A DNA stretch of 64,000 bases. Origin: Planctomycetaceae bacterium. GTDB lineage: Bacteria; Planctomycetota; Planctomycetia; Pirellulales; Pirellulaceae. Where the stretch lies: the NCBI GenBank assembly GCA_020638975.1, contig JACKHN010000021.1, positions 50,706 through 114,705 of the forward strand. The letters run 5' to 3'. The notes beneath the pieces are model-generated. The model made no database searches and was not told the origin of the DNA. It saw only the letters and a program-made list of their open reading frames with translations. Positions 6,750 to 14,398 of the stretch are shown here, piece by piece (position 1 is the stretch's first letter; each line of letters starts with the position of its first letter). The position numbers were made by a program, and so were the translations under genes.

Positions 6750-8882
6750 ATGCCGGAATCGACGTCTGTGAAGTGGTGGCAGGTCGTGGCCTTTGGCGTA
6801 GCGACCTTTGGCTACTTTATCTTCTTCATCGCATCCGAGCCGAAGCGTGGCCTGATTCTCAGCCTATCCCTGCTGCCCGATCAACTCGTCCACTCCTGGT
6901 GCGACGGTGATTGGTCGCGATTCGCTCTGCTCGATCGGACACCTCTGATCGCCGCAAGTGCTGGCCTATTGCTGGTTGCTTATCTGGCGGGGCGACTCGT
7001 GATGGAGCGAGTTGGTGCAGACGATGGACTTTCGCAGTTGGAGTTAGTTGTTTTTGCGACGGGCGTTGGACTCAATCTGATCTCGCTGTACACGCTTGTT
7101 GTCGGCTTGGCTGGCGGGTTGCAATTTCGCTTGGCGTTCATCTTGCCCGGCGTCGCGATCCTTGTCGCGACGGTCATTCGTTGGAGGGAATGGTTTCCCG
7201 TATCGGAGTCGTTCGCTGCCATTCGGTCAGTTGTCGGAAGTTGGTTCACGGAACGATCGACGACCAATCTCGCCGCGTGGACGTGCCTCCCTTTCGTGAT
7301 CGTCATTCTGATGGGTTCGCTGCTGCCTCCGTGGCACTTCGACACTCGCGAGTATCACTCGCAAGTTCCCAAAGAATGGTACGAACAAGGTGCCGTCAGT
7401 TTCATGCCGCACAACGTGTACGGCAACATGCCGCTCGGTGCCGAGATGCACGCCATTGTCGGCATGAATCTCTTGTCGGGTAAGGATAACTGGTGGTGGG
7501 GAGCTTTGGTCGGTAAAGCCATCATCGCTGCTTACGCACCGCTGACTGCCTTGGCACTGATCGGATTTGGAAGACGCTTCCTGCAGCCGACCGCTGGAAT
7601 GATCGCAGCATTTGTATTCATCTCCACGCCATGGATCACGCATGTCTCGACGAGCGGGTTGATCGACGGCGCGTCGGCGTTCTATCTGCTCGCGACATTC
7701 TATGGATTGATGATTTGGTATCAGCGTCGCAGGACGGATGAATCATCAACGCCGGCGCTTTTGCTGGCGGGATTCCTGGCCGGGTCGGCAGTCGCGTGCA
7801 AGTATCCCGCTGTGCTCTTTGTCGTGATCCCAGGAATTGTTGCCACCGGATGCTTGCCCCTAAGAAAGTTACATCTTCGCCAAGCGGTGACGTTTGCCTT
7901 GGCGGTCGCGCTCGCGTGCGGATTGTGGTTTGGCAAGAACCTTGTCCTTGCCGAGAACCCAACGTATCCACTCCTGTACAGCGTCTTTGGTGGGAAGACT
8001 CGTACCGCAGAGAAAGATTTGCAGTGGACGACGGCGCATGGCCCTCCTCGCGATGCTGCAGGACGCTCTTTCAGTTGGAACTCCATGAAGGATAGTGCGT
8101 CGCTGCTATTCGTGCGATCAGAGTTTGCGAGTCCCTTGCTTCTGCCGCTCGCCGTCTTGGGCCTCATTTCGCGACGGCATCGGCGGCTTGTGTTGGCACT
8201 CGCGGCAATTGTCGTCTTTAACGTCGTCGCCTGGTGGTTGCTAACACATCGCATCGACCGCTTCCTGGTGCCAATATTGCCAGTGATTGCGTTGCTCGCT
8301 GGTATCGGTGCCACTTCGTATTGTGATCGAGTTTGGCAACGCACGACGATTGCAATTCTATGTGCAGGTTTCGCCTTCAATCTAGTATTTGTTACGTCGC
8401 CGCTACCGGGTGACAATCGCTTCTTAACTTCGTACGACGTCCTACGTCGTGACGAGCCGACCGACGGGCCATTTTCGGCTGAACGCATGCATCGGGCCCA
8501 TAAGTACCTCAACGCCAACGTGCGTCCAGGCTTTGCCGTCATGGCCGTTGGTGAAGCTCAAGTCTTCGATTTTGAGATGCCAGTGCTCTACAACACCTGC
8601 TTCGACGATTGTGTCTTTGAAACGATGACGAAAGACCGTACGAACGACGAGCGAATGGATGCCCTCCGCGAGAAACGGATCTCCCATGTGTTCGTATTCT
8701 GGTACGAGCTTGATCGATATCGCAGCCCTGGGAATTATGGATACTCCGACTACGTCACTCCCGAACTGATTCGGCAAGAATTCGTCGACCGAGGCATTCT
8801 TCGCGAGATCCCACTCGGTCTTGAACCAGGGAATAGCCAGTTGTTTGAGGTCGTCGGCTGGCAAGCATGGGACGACGAATGA
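6750..8882 (+). CDS. Polytopic membrane protein, ArnT/PMT (GT39/GT83)-like glycosyltransferase
   Basis: About 710 residues with 10 or more membrane segments. After the first segments there is a region with acidic and aromatic residues (LPPWHFDTREYHSQVPKEWY then NVYGNMPLGAEMHAIVG), typical of the first periplasmic loop of lipid-linked sugar transferases, and a C-terminal soluble domain of about 170 residues. By analogy it would move a sugar from a polyprenyl-phosphate donor to a protein or lipid at the outer face of the membrane. ATG 6750 is preferred; a GTG at 6720 is possible. The gene diverges from the aldolase gene with 153 nt between the two starts. The family assignment rests on architecture rather than a diagnostic motif. 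Confidence 0.7.
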   Translation: MPESTSVKWWQVVAFGVATFGYFIFFIASEPKRGLILSLSLLPDQLVHSWCDGDWSRFALLDRTPLIAASAGLLLVAYLAGRLVMERVGADDGLSQLELVVFATGVGLNLISLYTLVVGLAGGLQFRLAFILPGVAILVATVIRWREWFPVSESFAAIRSVVGSWFTERSTTNLAAWTCLPFVIVILMGSLLPPWHFDTREYHSQVPKEWYEQGAVSFMPHNVYGNMPLGAEMHAIVGMNLLSGKDNWWWGALVGKAIIAAYAPLTALALIGFGRRFLQPTAGMIAAFVFISTPWITHVSTSGLIDGASAFYLLATFYGLMIWYQRRRTDESSTPALLLAGFLAGSAVACKYPAVLFVVIPGIVATGCLPLRKLHLRQAVTFALAVALACGLWFGKNLVLAENPTYPLLYSVFGGKTRTAEKDLQWTTAHGPPRDAAGRSFSWNSMKDSASLLFVRSEFASPLLLPLAVLGLISRRHRRLVLALAAIVVFNVVAWWLLTHRIDRFLVPILPVIALLAGIGATSYCDRVWQRTTIAILCAGFAFNLVFVTSPLPGDNRFLTSYDVLRRDEPTDGPFSAERMHRAHKYLNANVRPGFAVMAVGEAQVFDFEMPVLYNTCFDDCVFETMTKDRTNDERMDALREKRISHVFVFWYELDRYRSPGNYGYSDYVTPELIRQEFVDRGILREIPLGLEPGNSQLFEVVGWQAWDDE

Positions 8883-9063
8883 ATCTCGCTCTTCAGGAAG
8901 TGGAACGTCGCTCGTCGTTGTGAACATCGCCGGAAAACCTGCTTGACAACGCCGCACGCGGTGATTCATGCTCGCGGCGTGGTGTGGGCAGATTCTTGCA
9001 GGAGCAGCAGGCAATGGCGCAATACAGCAGCGGTCAGCGGTCAGCGGAGCAGGGGCGTAGATC

Positions 9064-9387
9064 ATGGCGGCAAGTTCTGAATCGTCCTCCCACGATGATC
9101 GAGATCCCGACCGCGTAGTTCAACCTTTGGCACCGTTGAACCGAGACCAAGTTGATTGGGGCGAAGTCTATCGTACTTACTGCAAGCTACCGCGCTGCGA
9201 ACGGAAGGTGCTGGACTTACTCGTGGGCCGCTACGAACCCAAACAGATCGCACGACAACTACAAGTGTCTCCGGCCACCGTGCGCGATCAAATTGCCAGC
9301 GCTAAGCACAAGCTTGATGTCGACTCGCTACTGGAACTCGTCAGTTTAATCACCATCGCGTTGTACGAAGAAGCACAACGAACATAG
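9064..9387 (+). CDS. Small LuxR-type helix-turn-helix protein
   Basis: 107 residues. Residues about 40-95 form a GerE/LuxR or sigma-region-4-like HTH: KLPRCERKVLDLLVGRYEPK, then QIARQLQVSPATVRDQIASA. The N-terminal 35 residues are polar and probably disordered. There is no receiver or sensor domain, so it is either a stand-alone DNA-binding regulator or needs a partner. The start has a purine-rich GCAGGGGCG upstream. The 181-nt gap before it contains only a short direct repeat (CAGCGGT units near 9028-9048). Confidence 0.7.
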   Translation: MAASSESSSHDDRDPDRVVQPLAPLNRDQVDWGEVYRTYCKLPRCERKVLDLLVGRYEPKQIARQLQVSPATVRDQIASAKHKLDVDSLLELVSLITIALYEEAQRT

Positions 9388-9579
9388 CCGCCACTCTGCC
9401 TTCTAAAGTTGCGTTCACTGGATCAGAATAGACAGAATAACTGTCGCACCTTTGCGCGAAGTCGATGGCTTTGGTTTCGTTCAAGTGAGAAGTCAATCAC
9501 CTTGATACGAAAGTCGGGCTGATAATATGGGTTTGCTGGCAGAAAAGACCCGCCGATCGCCGGTCGAGCACTCGCCCCG

Positions 9580-9978
9580 ATGCTGCTCGTCGCGGCTGCC
9601 CTGAAAGCGGACTCGTTCCTCAATTCATCAACTTCTTGGTCGTCGTTCTTCACGGCGGCGTTGGTGTTTGCCGAACTAATCATGGCTGGACTGCTTTTCT
9701 CGGGTGCCATGCCGTTGGTTACTTGGTGGGCGACTCCGTTGTGCTTTAGTTGTTTCCTCCTGGTCGCGAGTGTGAAGTTGTTGCGAGGCGAAGTCGACTA
9801 CGGGTGCTTCGGGGCGGTTGCTACGCCACCTTGGGTGACCCTGACAATTGATCTTTCTGCTGTTGCCGCGTTAACATTCAAGCACCACGAGTGGCGTGTA
9901 TCGGTGCCTGCAACGGTTATTACTGGCTTGGCTGCAATGGTGCCTGTTCTTGTCAGACGGATGATAGAACCGGGTTAG
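9580..9978 (+). CDS. Small membrane protein, MauE/DoxX-like
   Basis: 132 residues with four hydrophobic segments. Near the middle is LLRGEVDYGCFGAV; this CFG context and the N-terminal AALKADSF resemble MauE/DoxX-like proteins, which are membrane components linked to disulfide or quinone redox chemistry. The frame stays open upstream to a stop at 9523 and encodes a plausible N-terminal continuation (IAGRALAP), but there is no ATG, GTG or TTG there. The annotated start may therefore be internal, or the gene may be slightly damaged. 9388-9579 shows no other gene. Function unproven. Confidence 0.55.
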   Translation: MLLVAAALKADSFLNSSTSWSSFFTAALVFAELIMAGLLFSGAMPLVTWWATPLCFSCFLLVASVKLLRGEVDYGCFGAVATPPWVTLTIDLSAVAALTFKHHEWRVSVPATVITGLAAMVPVLVRRMIEPG

Positions 9979-10040
9979 AGTGCTGGTGCGACTACTGATA
10001 GGTCAGTTCGTAGTTGAGTTTCTAAACCGGAGGTCGGCCA

Positions 10041-11141
10041 ATGCATGAACTCAAGCAGATTCTTTGTGGCATCTTCAGCATCTGCCTCATGGGTGGACCG
10101 TTGACGGCGCAGGAGCCTGATCACGCATTGCGAGACCGCTTTCTGAAAGGTGTCTCCGAAACGCAGGAGATCGTGGACGGCTTGTGCTTTCGTGCACAAG
10201 TAGTCCTGACCGGAGACTATGCTTCGCTTTCGGATAAAATGAAAGCAGATTTCAAGAAGCTTTCGCACGATCCGTCTAAACCCAATACAACTTTGTTCGA
10301 ATGCGCTTTTCGCGGCCCCATGTGCCTAGAGGCTGGAACGCAGGGGAATGGGATTAGCTTCGTGATGGCGAAGAATTCGGAATACGCATTTCGAGTCGAA
10401 CGTCCAACGGACGATTTACCCTACTCGCTCACGTTTGTGGAACAACACGGTTCTAGTGCCGATACACAACGGCTAGTGGACGAGGCTGAAATGCGAGCAC
10501 GCGTAGTGCCTTTGGCAACTTGGTATCTGTTTGGAAAACCGTTATCGCACTTTGTCGAAAGCCCGTTTTTCAAATTGAAAAGCATTTCGTACGTTGAGTC
10601 GACGGATAGTGAACTCGTTCGAGTCGAGTTTGACCATGACGTCGAGGATCCGGAGCGGAAACTCGAACGATTGTCGAATGCATTCATCGTCTGCAATGCG
10701 GCCAATCATTGGGCACTCCAGGAATATGGTGCGACGTTATGGCAAGGAGCCGTCTATCACGCAACGATGCAACCAGGCGAGAATGTCGACGGATTCCCTG
10801 TTGCTAAGCACCGCACCCTGATGATTCCTAATGTTCTCGACCCCGCGTCGGTTCGTCGCAATGAATCGACGATTGACGTGTTGACAAAACACGTGCCCCG
10901 CGAGGAATTCTATCTAACTCACTACGGCTTGCCGGAGCCGAACTTCGGGGAAAGTTGGTTGGGAACGTGGGGCTGGTATTTAATCGGGGGAATTGGATGC
11001 ATTGTCGTCGGAGTGATTACAATCAAATGGCGGAACAATCGAAACGAGTCACCGGAACAAAGAACTTTGCGGTCGAAGAACACGAGAGGGACAGGAGAAT
11101 TGAGGCGACATTTTAGGGGGGGCGGAGTTGATGGTACTTGA
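10041..11141 (+). CDS. Exported protein with C-terminal YGLPEP motif and membrane anchor (paralog 1)
   Basis: 366 residues. A signal peptide (residues 1-23, ending at LTAQEP) is followed by a globular domain with no recognised family, then LTHYGLPEPNFG (about 292-303), a Trp-rich stretch, one membrane segment (about 308-330) and a basic C-terminal tail. This layout (signal, globular, short Pro-motif, membrane helix, positive tail) resembles proteins handled by a sorting enzyme, but could be a simple membrane anchor. CCGGAGG lies 7 nt before the ATG. The next gene is a paralog in the same operon, 6 nt after the stop. Function unknown. Confidence 0.75.
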   Translation: MHELKQILCGIFSICLMGGPLTAQEPDHALRDRFLKGVSETQEIVDGLCFRAQVVLTGDYASLSDKMKADFKKLSHDPSKPNTTLFECAFRGPMCLEAGTQGNGISFVMAKNSEYAFRVERPTDDLPYSLTFVEQHGSSADTQRLVDEAEMRARVVPLATWYLFGKPLSHFVESPFFKLKSISYVESTDSELVRVEFDHDVEDPERKLERLSNAFIVCNAANHWALQEYGATLWQGAVYHATMQPGENVDGFPVAKHRTLMIPNVLDPASVRRNESTIDVLTKHVPREEFYLTHYGLPEPNFGESWLGTWGWYLIGGIGCIVVGVITIKWRNNRNESPEQRTLRSKNTRGTGELRRHFRGGGVDGT

Positions 11142-11147
11142 CCGGAG

Positions 11148-12161
11148 ATGGAAATGTCGCGTGCGTCGCGTTCCGTTCACCTTGCGGTAGCCCTTTGTTA
11201 CTTGCCGTGGGCTGTTTCAGCACAAGAGCATGACCCTAGGTTGCAGGATCACTTCATTCAAGGGGTTAAGCAGACTTCAGCGAAACTCCAAAGTGTCTCA
11301 TTCCGTGTGCGGTACGTGTCTACCTTGACCGACACCGCTTCCGGCAAAGCCGACATCAGGGAATATGAAGTGGGCATCCGTGGGAAGAATGGACTGCAAT
11401 CGGGCGTGAAAAAAGGTATTGGATTTGTACAAGCACGGAATGATGAGTATGCGTTCTTAATTCACCGTTCAACGCACGAAGCAGCGGCGAGTCTGCAGTT
11501 TCTGGAACGTGTAGGTGTGGACCCTTCCATCGACACAAAAATCGCCGCCGTACAGCAGGAGCCTCGCACAATTGCTTTATTCGCCTACCATCTTTGGACA
11601 GAGCCACTAGCGCGCGTCATCGAGAGTGAAAGATTTGAAATCAAGCGTGTGTATGCTGTCCCATCGGTCGACCACGACTTCGTGTGTGTCGAATTCAACT
11701 ACGGCATCGACGATGCGTTGCAAAAGATCCACGACCGCTTTACCGATGGCTACCTTATTTGTGACCCTACCCGACAGTGGAGCCTTATAGAGTACGGCTG
11801 TACTCATCACAACCTTAACGACGACCATATCGGGACGCTCAAAACAGTTTTGGAGCATGGCGATGCGATTGGCGAGATACCCGTTGCGACACGAATCACG
11901 CAAACGATGGCGTCCCAGGTCAACGATTACACGGCCGAATCCGTGATCCGCGTGGAAGTGATCGGCCGCGAGTTGCCGGAAGAGGAATTGTACTTGAGTC
12001 ACTACGGCCTACCGGAGCCGAACTTCGGGAGGAGCTGGTTCGGAACATGGGGTTGGTACCTAATCGGGGGAGTTGGATGCATCTTCGTCGGAGTGAGCAT
12101 TGCGAGACGGCGAAAGACCGGGCGGATGCATTCGCGTGTGGAACGTACGACGATTCAATGA
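11148..12161 (+). CDS. Exported protein with C-terminal YGLPEP motif and membrane anchor (paralog 2)
   Basis: 337 residues, paralog of the preceding gene. It has a signal peptide (cut near VSAQEHD), the same early motif pattern (RLQDHFIQGVKQTSAKLQSV beside RDRFLKGVSETQEIVDGL), a mid-region with alternating charged strands, and a C-terminus almost identical to paralog 1: LSHYGLPEPNFG, GTWGWYLIGG, one membrane helix and an Arg/Lys-rich tail. The bodies of the two proteins have diverged strongly, whereas the last 45 residues and even their codons are conserved. The start follows the upstream stop by 6 nt, so the two are co-transcribed. Function unknown. Confidence 0.75.
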   Translation: MEMSRASRSVHLAVALCYLPWAVSAQEHDPRLQDHFIQGVKQTSAKLQSVSFRVRYVSTLTDTASGKADIREYEVGIRGKNGLQSGVKKGIGFVQARNDEYAFLIHRSTHEAAASLQFLERVGVDPSIDTKIAAVQQEPRTIALFAYHLWTEPLARVIESERFEIKRVYAVPSVDHDFVCVEFNYGIDDALQKIHDRFTDGYLICDPTRQWSLIEYGCTHHNLNDDHIGTLKTVLEHGDAIGEIPVATRITQTMASQVNDYTAESVIRVEVIGRELPEEELYLSHYGLPEPNFGRSWFGTWGWYLIGGVGCIFVGVSIARRRKTGRMHSRVERTTIQ

Positions 12162-12362
12162 CCGATCACGGAATTATTCGACGTGCGAAGGCTGTTTCGT
12201 CGCCAGTCCCTGTGCTCGCTCCCGCACTTATACTTTGTGCCGGGCGGAACGAGCGATTTGGACCACGGCGACTTGTCACCGCTTTCCAATTTTGTGGCGT
12301 AGCCACTTGCCAAGCGTTGCCGACCGTTCAGGACAAAAGCGGCTCCGCCGCAAACAATAGCT

Positions 12363-13169
12363 GTGACATGTCACAGCATTCCAAAAAAGTATCTCGCGAC
12401 GTACTGCTGGCAGGACAGGGTGGCTGATCGTTGCGTTGCCTTGCTCGTGTGGCCGGAGTCGTGTCTCAGTGAGAGTTGGAGTACTGGACAACAGTCTGAC
12501 GTGAATGACATCGCCACTCAACTCACTGTTCAGGATTTCTCGCATGTGCTGACGCCAGTCTACGAGACGAATTGTCTCGTCGGCGCAGTCATGCTCGAAC
12601 GCGGAACGAGACGCAAGTATGGTTTGGAAGTTGCCGAAATGCGGCGTTTCAACTGCGGCTACTTGATTTCCAACTCTGGAAGAATTTCTCGCCACGAGAA
12701 ACTCGATCTTGTGCCCTTCAAAGAAGGGTTGCCTGGCGTGTTGAAGCAAGATTGGATTCGCGACCGCGTGCTACCGGCGCTCCAGCTTAACCAGCCGCTG
12801 ACGCCTGGCCGAAATTTTGAACAGCTGCACTTCCACGATCGTGACGGGAAAGAGCGGTCGATTGCCGTTTCCGTGTGTTACGAGTCGTTGTTGCCCTGGC
12901 TGCCGCAGTATCGCCGCTGTGCGACAGCGGATGCGATCGTGCATATGGTCTACGACGGCAATACCGCCGAACATCCGAGCATGATGCAACGCCACATTCG
13001 CGCGTGCCAGTACCGGGCGATCGAAACGCGAAAGTGGAATTTGGTTTGCTCCACGTGGGCGGGAAGCGTTATCATAGACCCGTCGGGAACGATCGTCGCC
13101 CAATTGCCAGCGACGCCAGGGGTTTTACGGAGCGATGCCGTGAGAAGCAAGGGGAACGGATCATGGTGA
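12363..13169 (+). CDS. Lnt-like carbon-nitrogen hydrolase domain lacking the membrane part
   Basis: 268 residues matching only the nitrilase half of apolipoprotein N-acyltransferase. Catalytic residues can be read: Glu in LLVWPES, Lys in EKLDLVPFKEG and Cys in VSVCYESLLPW. The C-terminal RACQYRAIETRKWNLV and VIIDPSGTIVAQLP are also typical. A full Lnt (about 500 residues) adds an N-terminal membrane domain with six or more helices. It is absent here, and 12162-12362 shows only short frames. The start is GTG 12363, and the remains of an N-terminal region may be frame-shifted across the A-run near 12385. The stop overlaps the DUF1559 start by 7 nt. It is either a decayed lnt or a soluble amidase; the intact triad favours retained function. 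Confidence 0.5.
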   Translation: MTCHSIPKKYLATYCWQDRVADRCVALLVWPESCLSESWSTGQQSDVNDIATQLTVQDFSHVLTPVYETNCLVGAVMLERGTRRKYGLEVAEMRRFNCGYLISNSGRISRHEKLDLVPFKEGLPGVLKQDWIRDRVLPALQLNQPLTPGRNFEQLHFHDRDGKERSIAVSVCYESLLPWLPQYRRCATADAIVHMVYDGNTAEHPSMMQRHIRACQYRAIETRKWNLVCSTWAGSVIIDPSGTIVAQLPATPGVLRSDAVRSKGNGSW

Positions 13170-14236
13170 AGCGGGCACGCTGCGGTTTAACGCTCATCGA
13201 GCTGCTTGTCGTGATCTCGATCATCGGCGTGCTGGTTGCGTTGCTGTTGCCAGCCGTGCAGCAGATCCGCGAATCGGCCGCACGGATGCAGTGCCAAAAC
13301 AATCTTAGGCAACTCGGGATCGCTCTCCATCACTACCACGACACGCACCGCATCTTGCCGCCGGCGATGATATGGAAAGGGCGTGGCGAGCCGTTAGGCG
13401 GAGGGCTGCTGCCAATCGGCACCATCGATCGCGTGGCTCTGGGCATTTCACCCGGCAGCGAACTGGATCGGCTGCATGCTAACTGGGTGATGCTACTCTT
13501 GCCGTTTGTGGAACAAGGCGCGCTCCACGACAGTTTCAACTTTAACGTTCCCATCGATGATCCTTCACAGCGCGTGGCACGCACGACGAACTTGCCCGTG
13601 ATGAAGTGTCCGTCCGACGGTCAAAACGAGACGCCGTACGAACGCGCATTGCTATCGGGTGTATCTGGTCATTCGTATGCTCGCGGCAACTACGGACTGA
13701 ATGTTGGGGTCAATGCGCCGTGCTTTACATTTTTTCCGAATTGTCCCCAAGGGTTTAGTTCGGATACCAACGATCTGCTCAATACCAACACCAAGGTGTG
13801 GGGCACTGGCGTAGCCGGGTTCAATGTCGCCTTTGGCTTCCAGGCGTTCAGCGATGGCCTGTCCAACATTGTGGCGGTTGATGAACTCCGGGCCGGAATC
13901 GATCCAATCGATCCACGTGGGACATGGGCGTTGGGATTTGTGGGTGCCAGCCTGACGGCGGTCCATGCACCAGGTCCAAATCAGATTAACTCGGGATTGG
14001 ACAGCATCACGGGCTGTACTCTATTGACATTGACCTATTCGTCGCAGGAATTGAAGCGACGTCGCATGCCTTGTTCAAATAGTGCGATCGAAGCCAATTT
14101 CGCCGCGACGGCCCGCAGTCAACACCCAGGGCTCGTCAACATATTGCGGCTGGATGGATCTGTCGACTCGGTGAGCAATTCCATTGACATGGAACTGTGG
14201 GCCAACATGCACTCCCAGACGAAGCTGATACCGTAA
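13163..14236 (+). CDS. DUF1559 protein with prepilin-type N-terminus
   Basis: 357 residues. The N-terminus is a class III signal: short basic leader, then GLTLIELLVVISIIGVLVAL with the Glu5 of type IV pilins, which is cut and methylated by prepilin peptidase. The DUF1559 domain follows (LRQLGIALHHYHDTHRILPP near residue 50) and ends in LRLDGSVDSVSNSI. This family is hugely expanded in planctomycetes; its members are pseudopilin-like surface or periplasmic proteins. The ATG at 13163 lies inside the end of the Lnt-like gene, with AAGGGGA upstream, so translation is coupled. Longer readings into 12875 are shadows of the upstream gene. Confidence 0.9.
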   Translation: MVKRARCGLTLIELLVVISIIGVLVALLLPAVQQIRESAARMQCQNNLRQLGIALHHYHDTHRILPPAMIWKGRGEPLGGGLLPIGTIDRVALGISPGSELDRLHANWVMLLLPFVEQGALHDSFNFNVPIDDPSQRVARTTNLPVMKCPSDGQNETPYERALLSGVSGHSYARGNYGLNVGVNAPCFTFFPNCPQGFSSDTNDLLNTNTKVWGTGVAGFNVAFGFQAFSDGLSNIVAVDELRAGIDPIDPRGTWALGFVGASLTAVHAPGPNQINSGLDSITGCTLLTLTYSSQELKRRRMPCSNSAIEANFAATARSQHPGLVNILRLDGSVDSVSNSIDMELWANMHSQTKLIP

Positions 14237-14398
14237 CAAGACCGAAGCTGAAGCAGTTACGGGCCGCTGGTTTTAGCTGGAGGGCGTCGTTGTCCTTGGG
14301 CCGTGCAAGGTCGGACAACGAATGAATCTCGCTCTTGCTGATATGCAGGCGATCAAATAGTCTTCTGTTAAGCAATCAACGCATTACGGACGGTGACG

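Noticed and set aside
9028..9048. Short direct repeat CAGCGGT units that could suggest an array
   Set aside because: Only two to three units without spacers; not a CRISPR.
8442..9065. Minus-strand 207-codon frame opposite the membrane glycosyltransferase gene
   Set aside because: It is a shadow of a coding gene with clear membrane helices, and lacks a ribosome-binding site.
12875..13162. Long upstream extension of the DUF1559 frame
   Set aside because: It overlaps the Lnt-like gene in another frame and lacks protein-like pattern; the prepilin signal begins at 13163.
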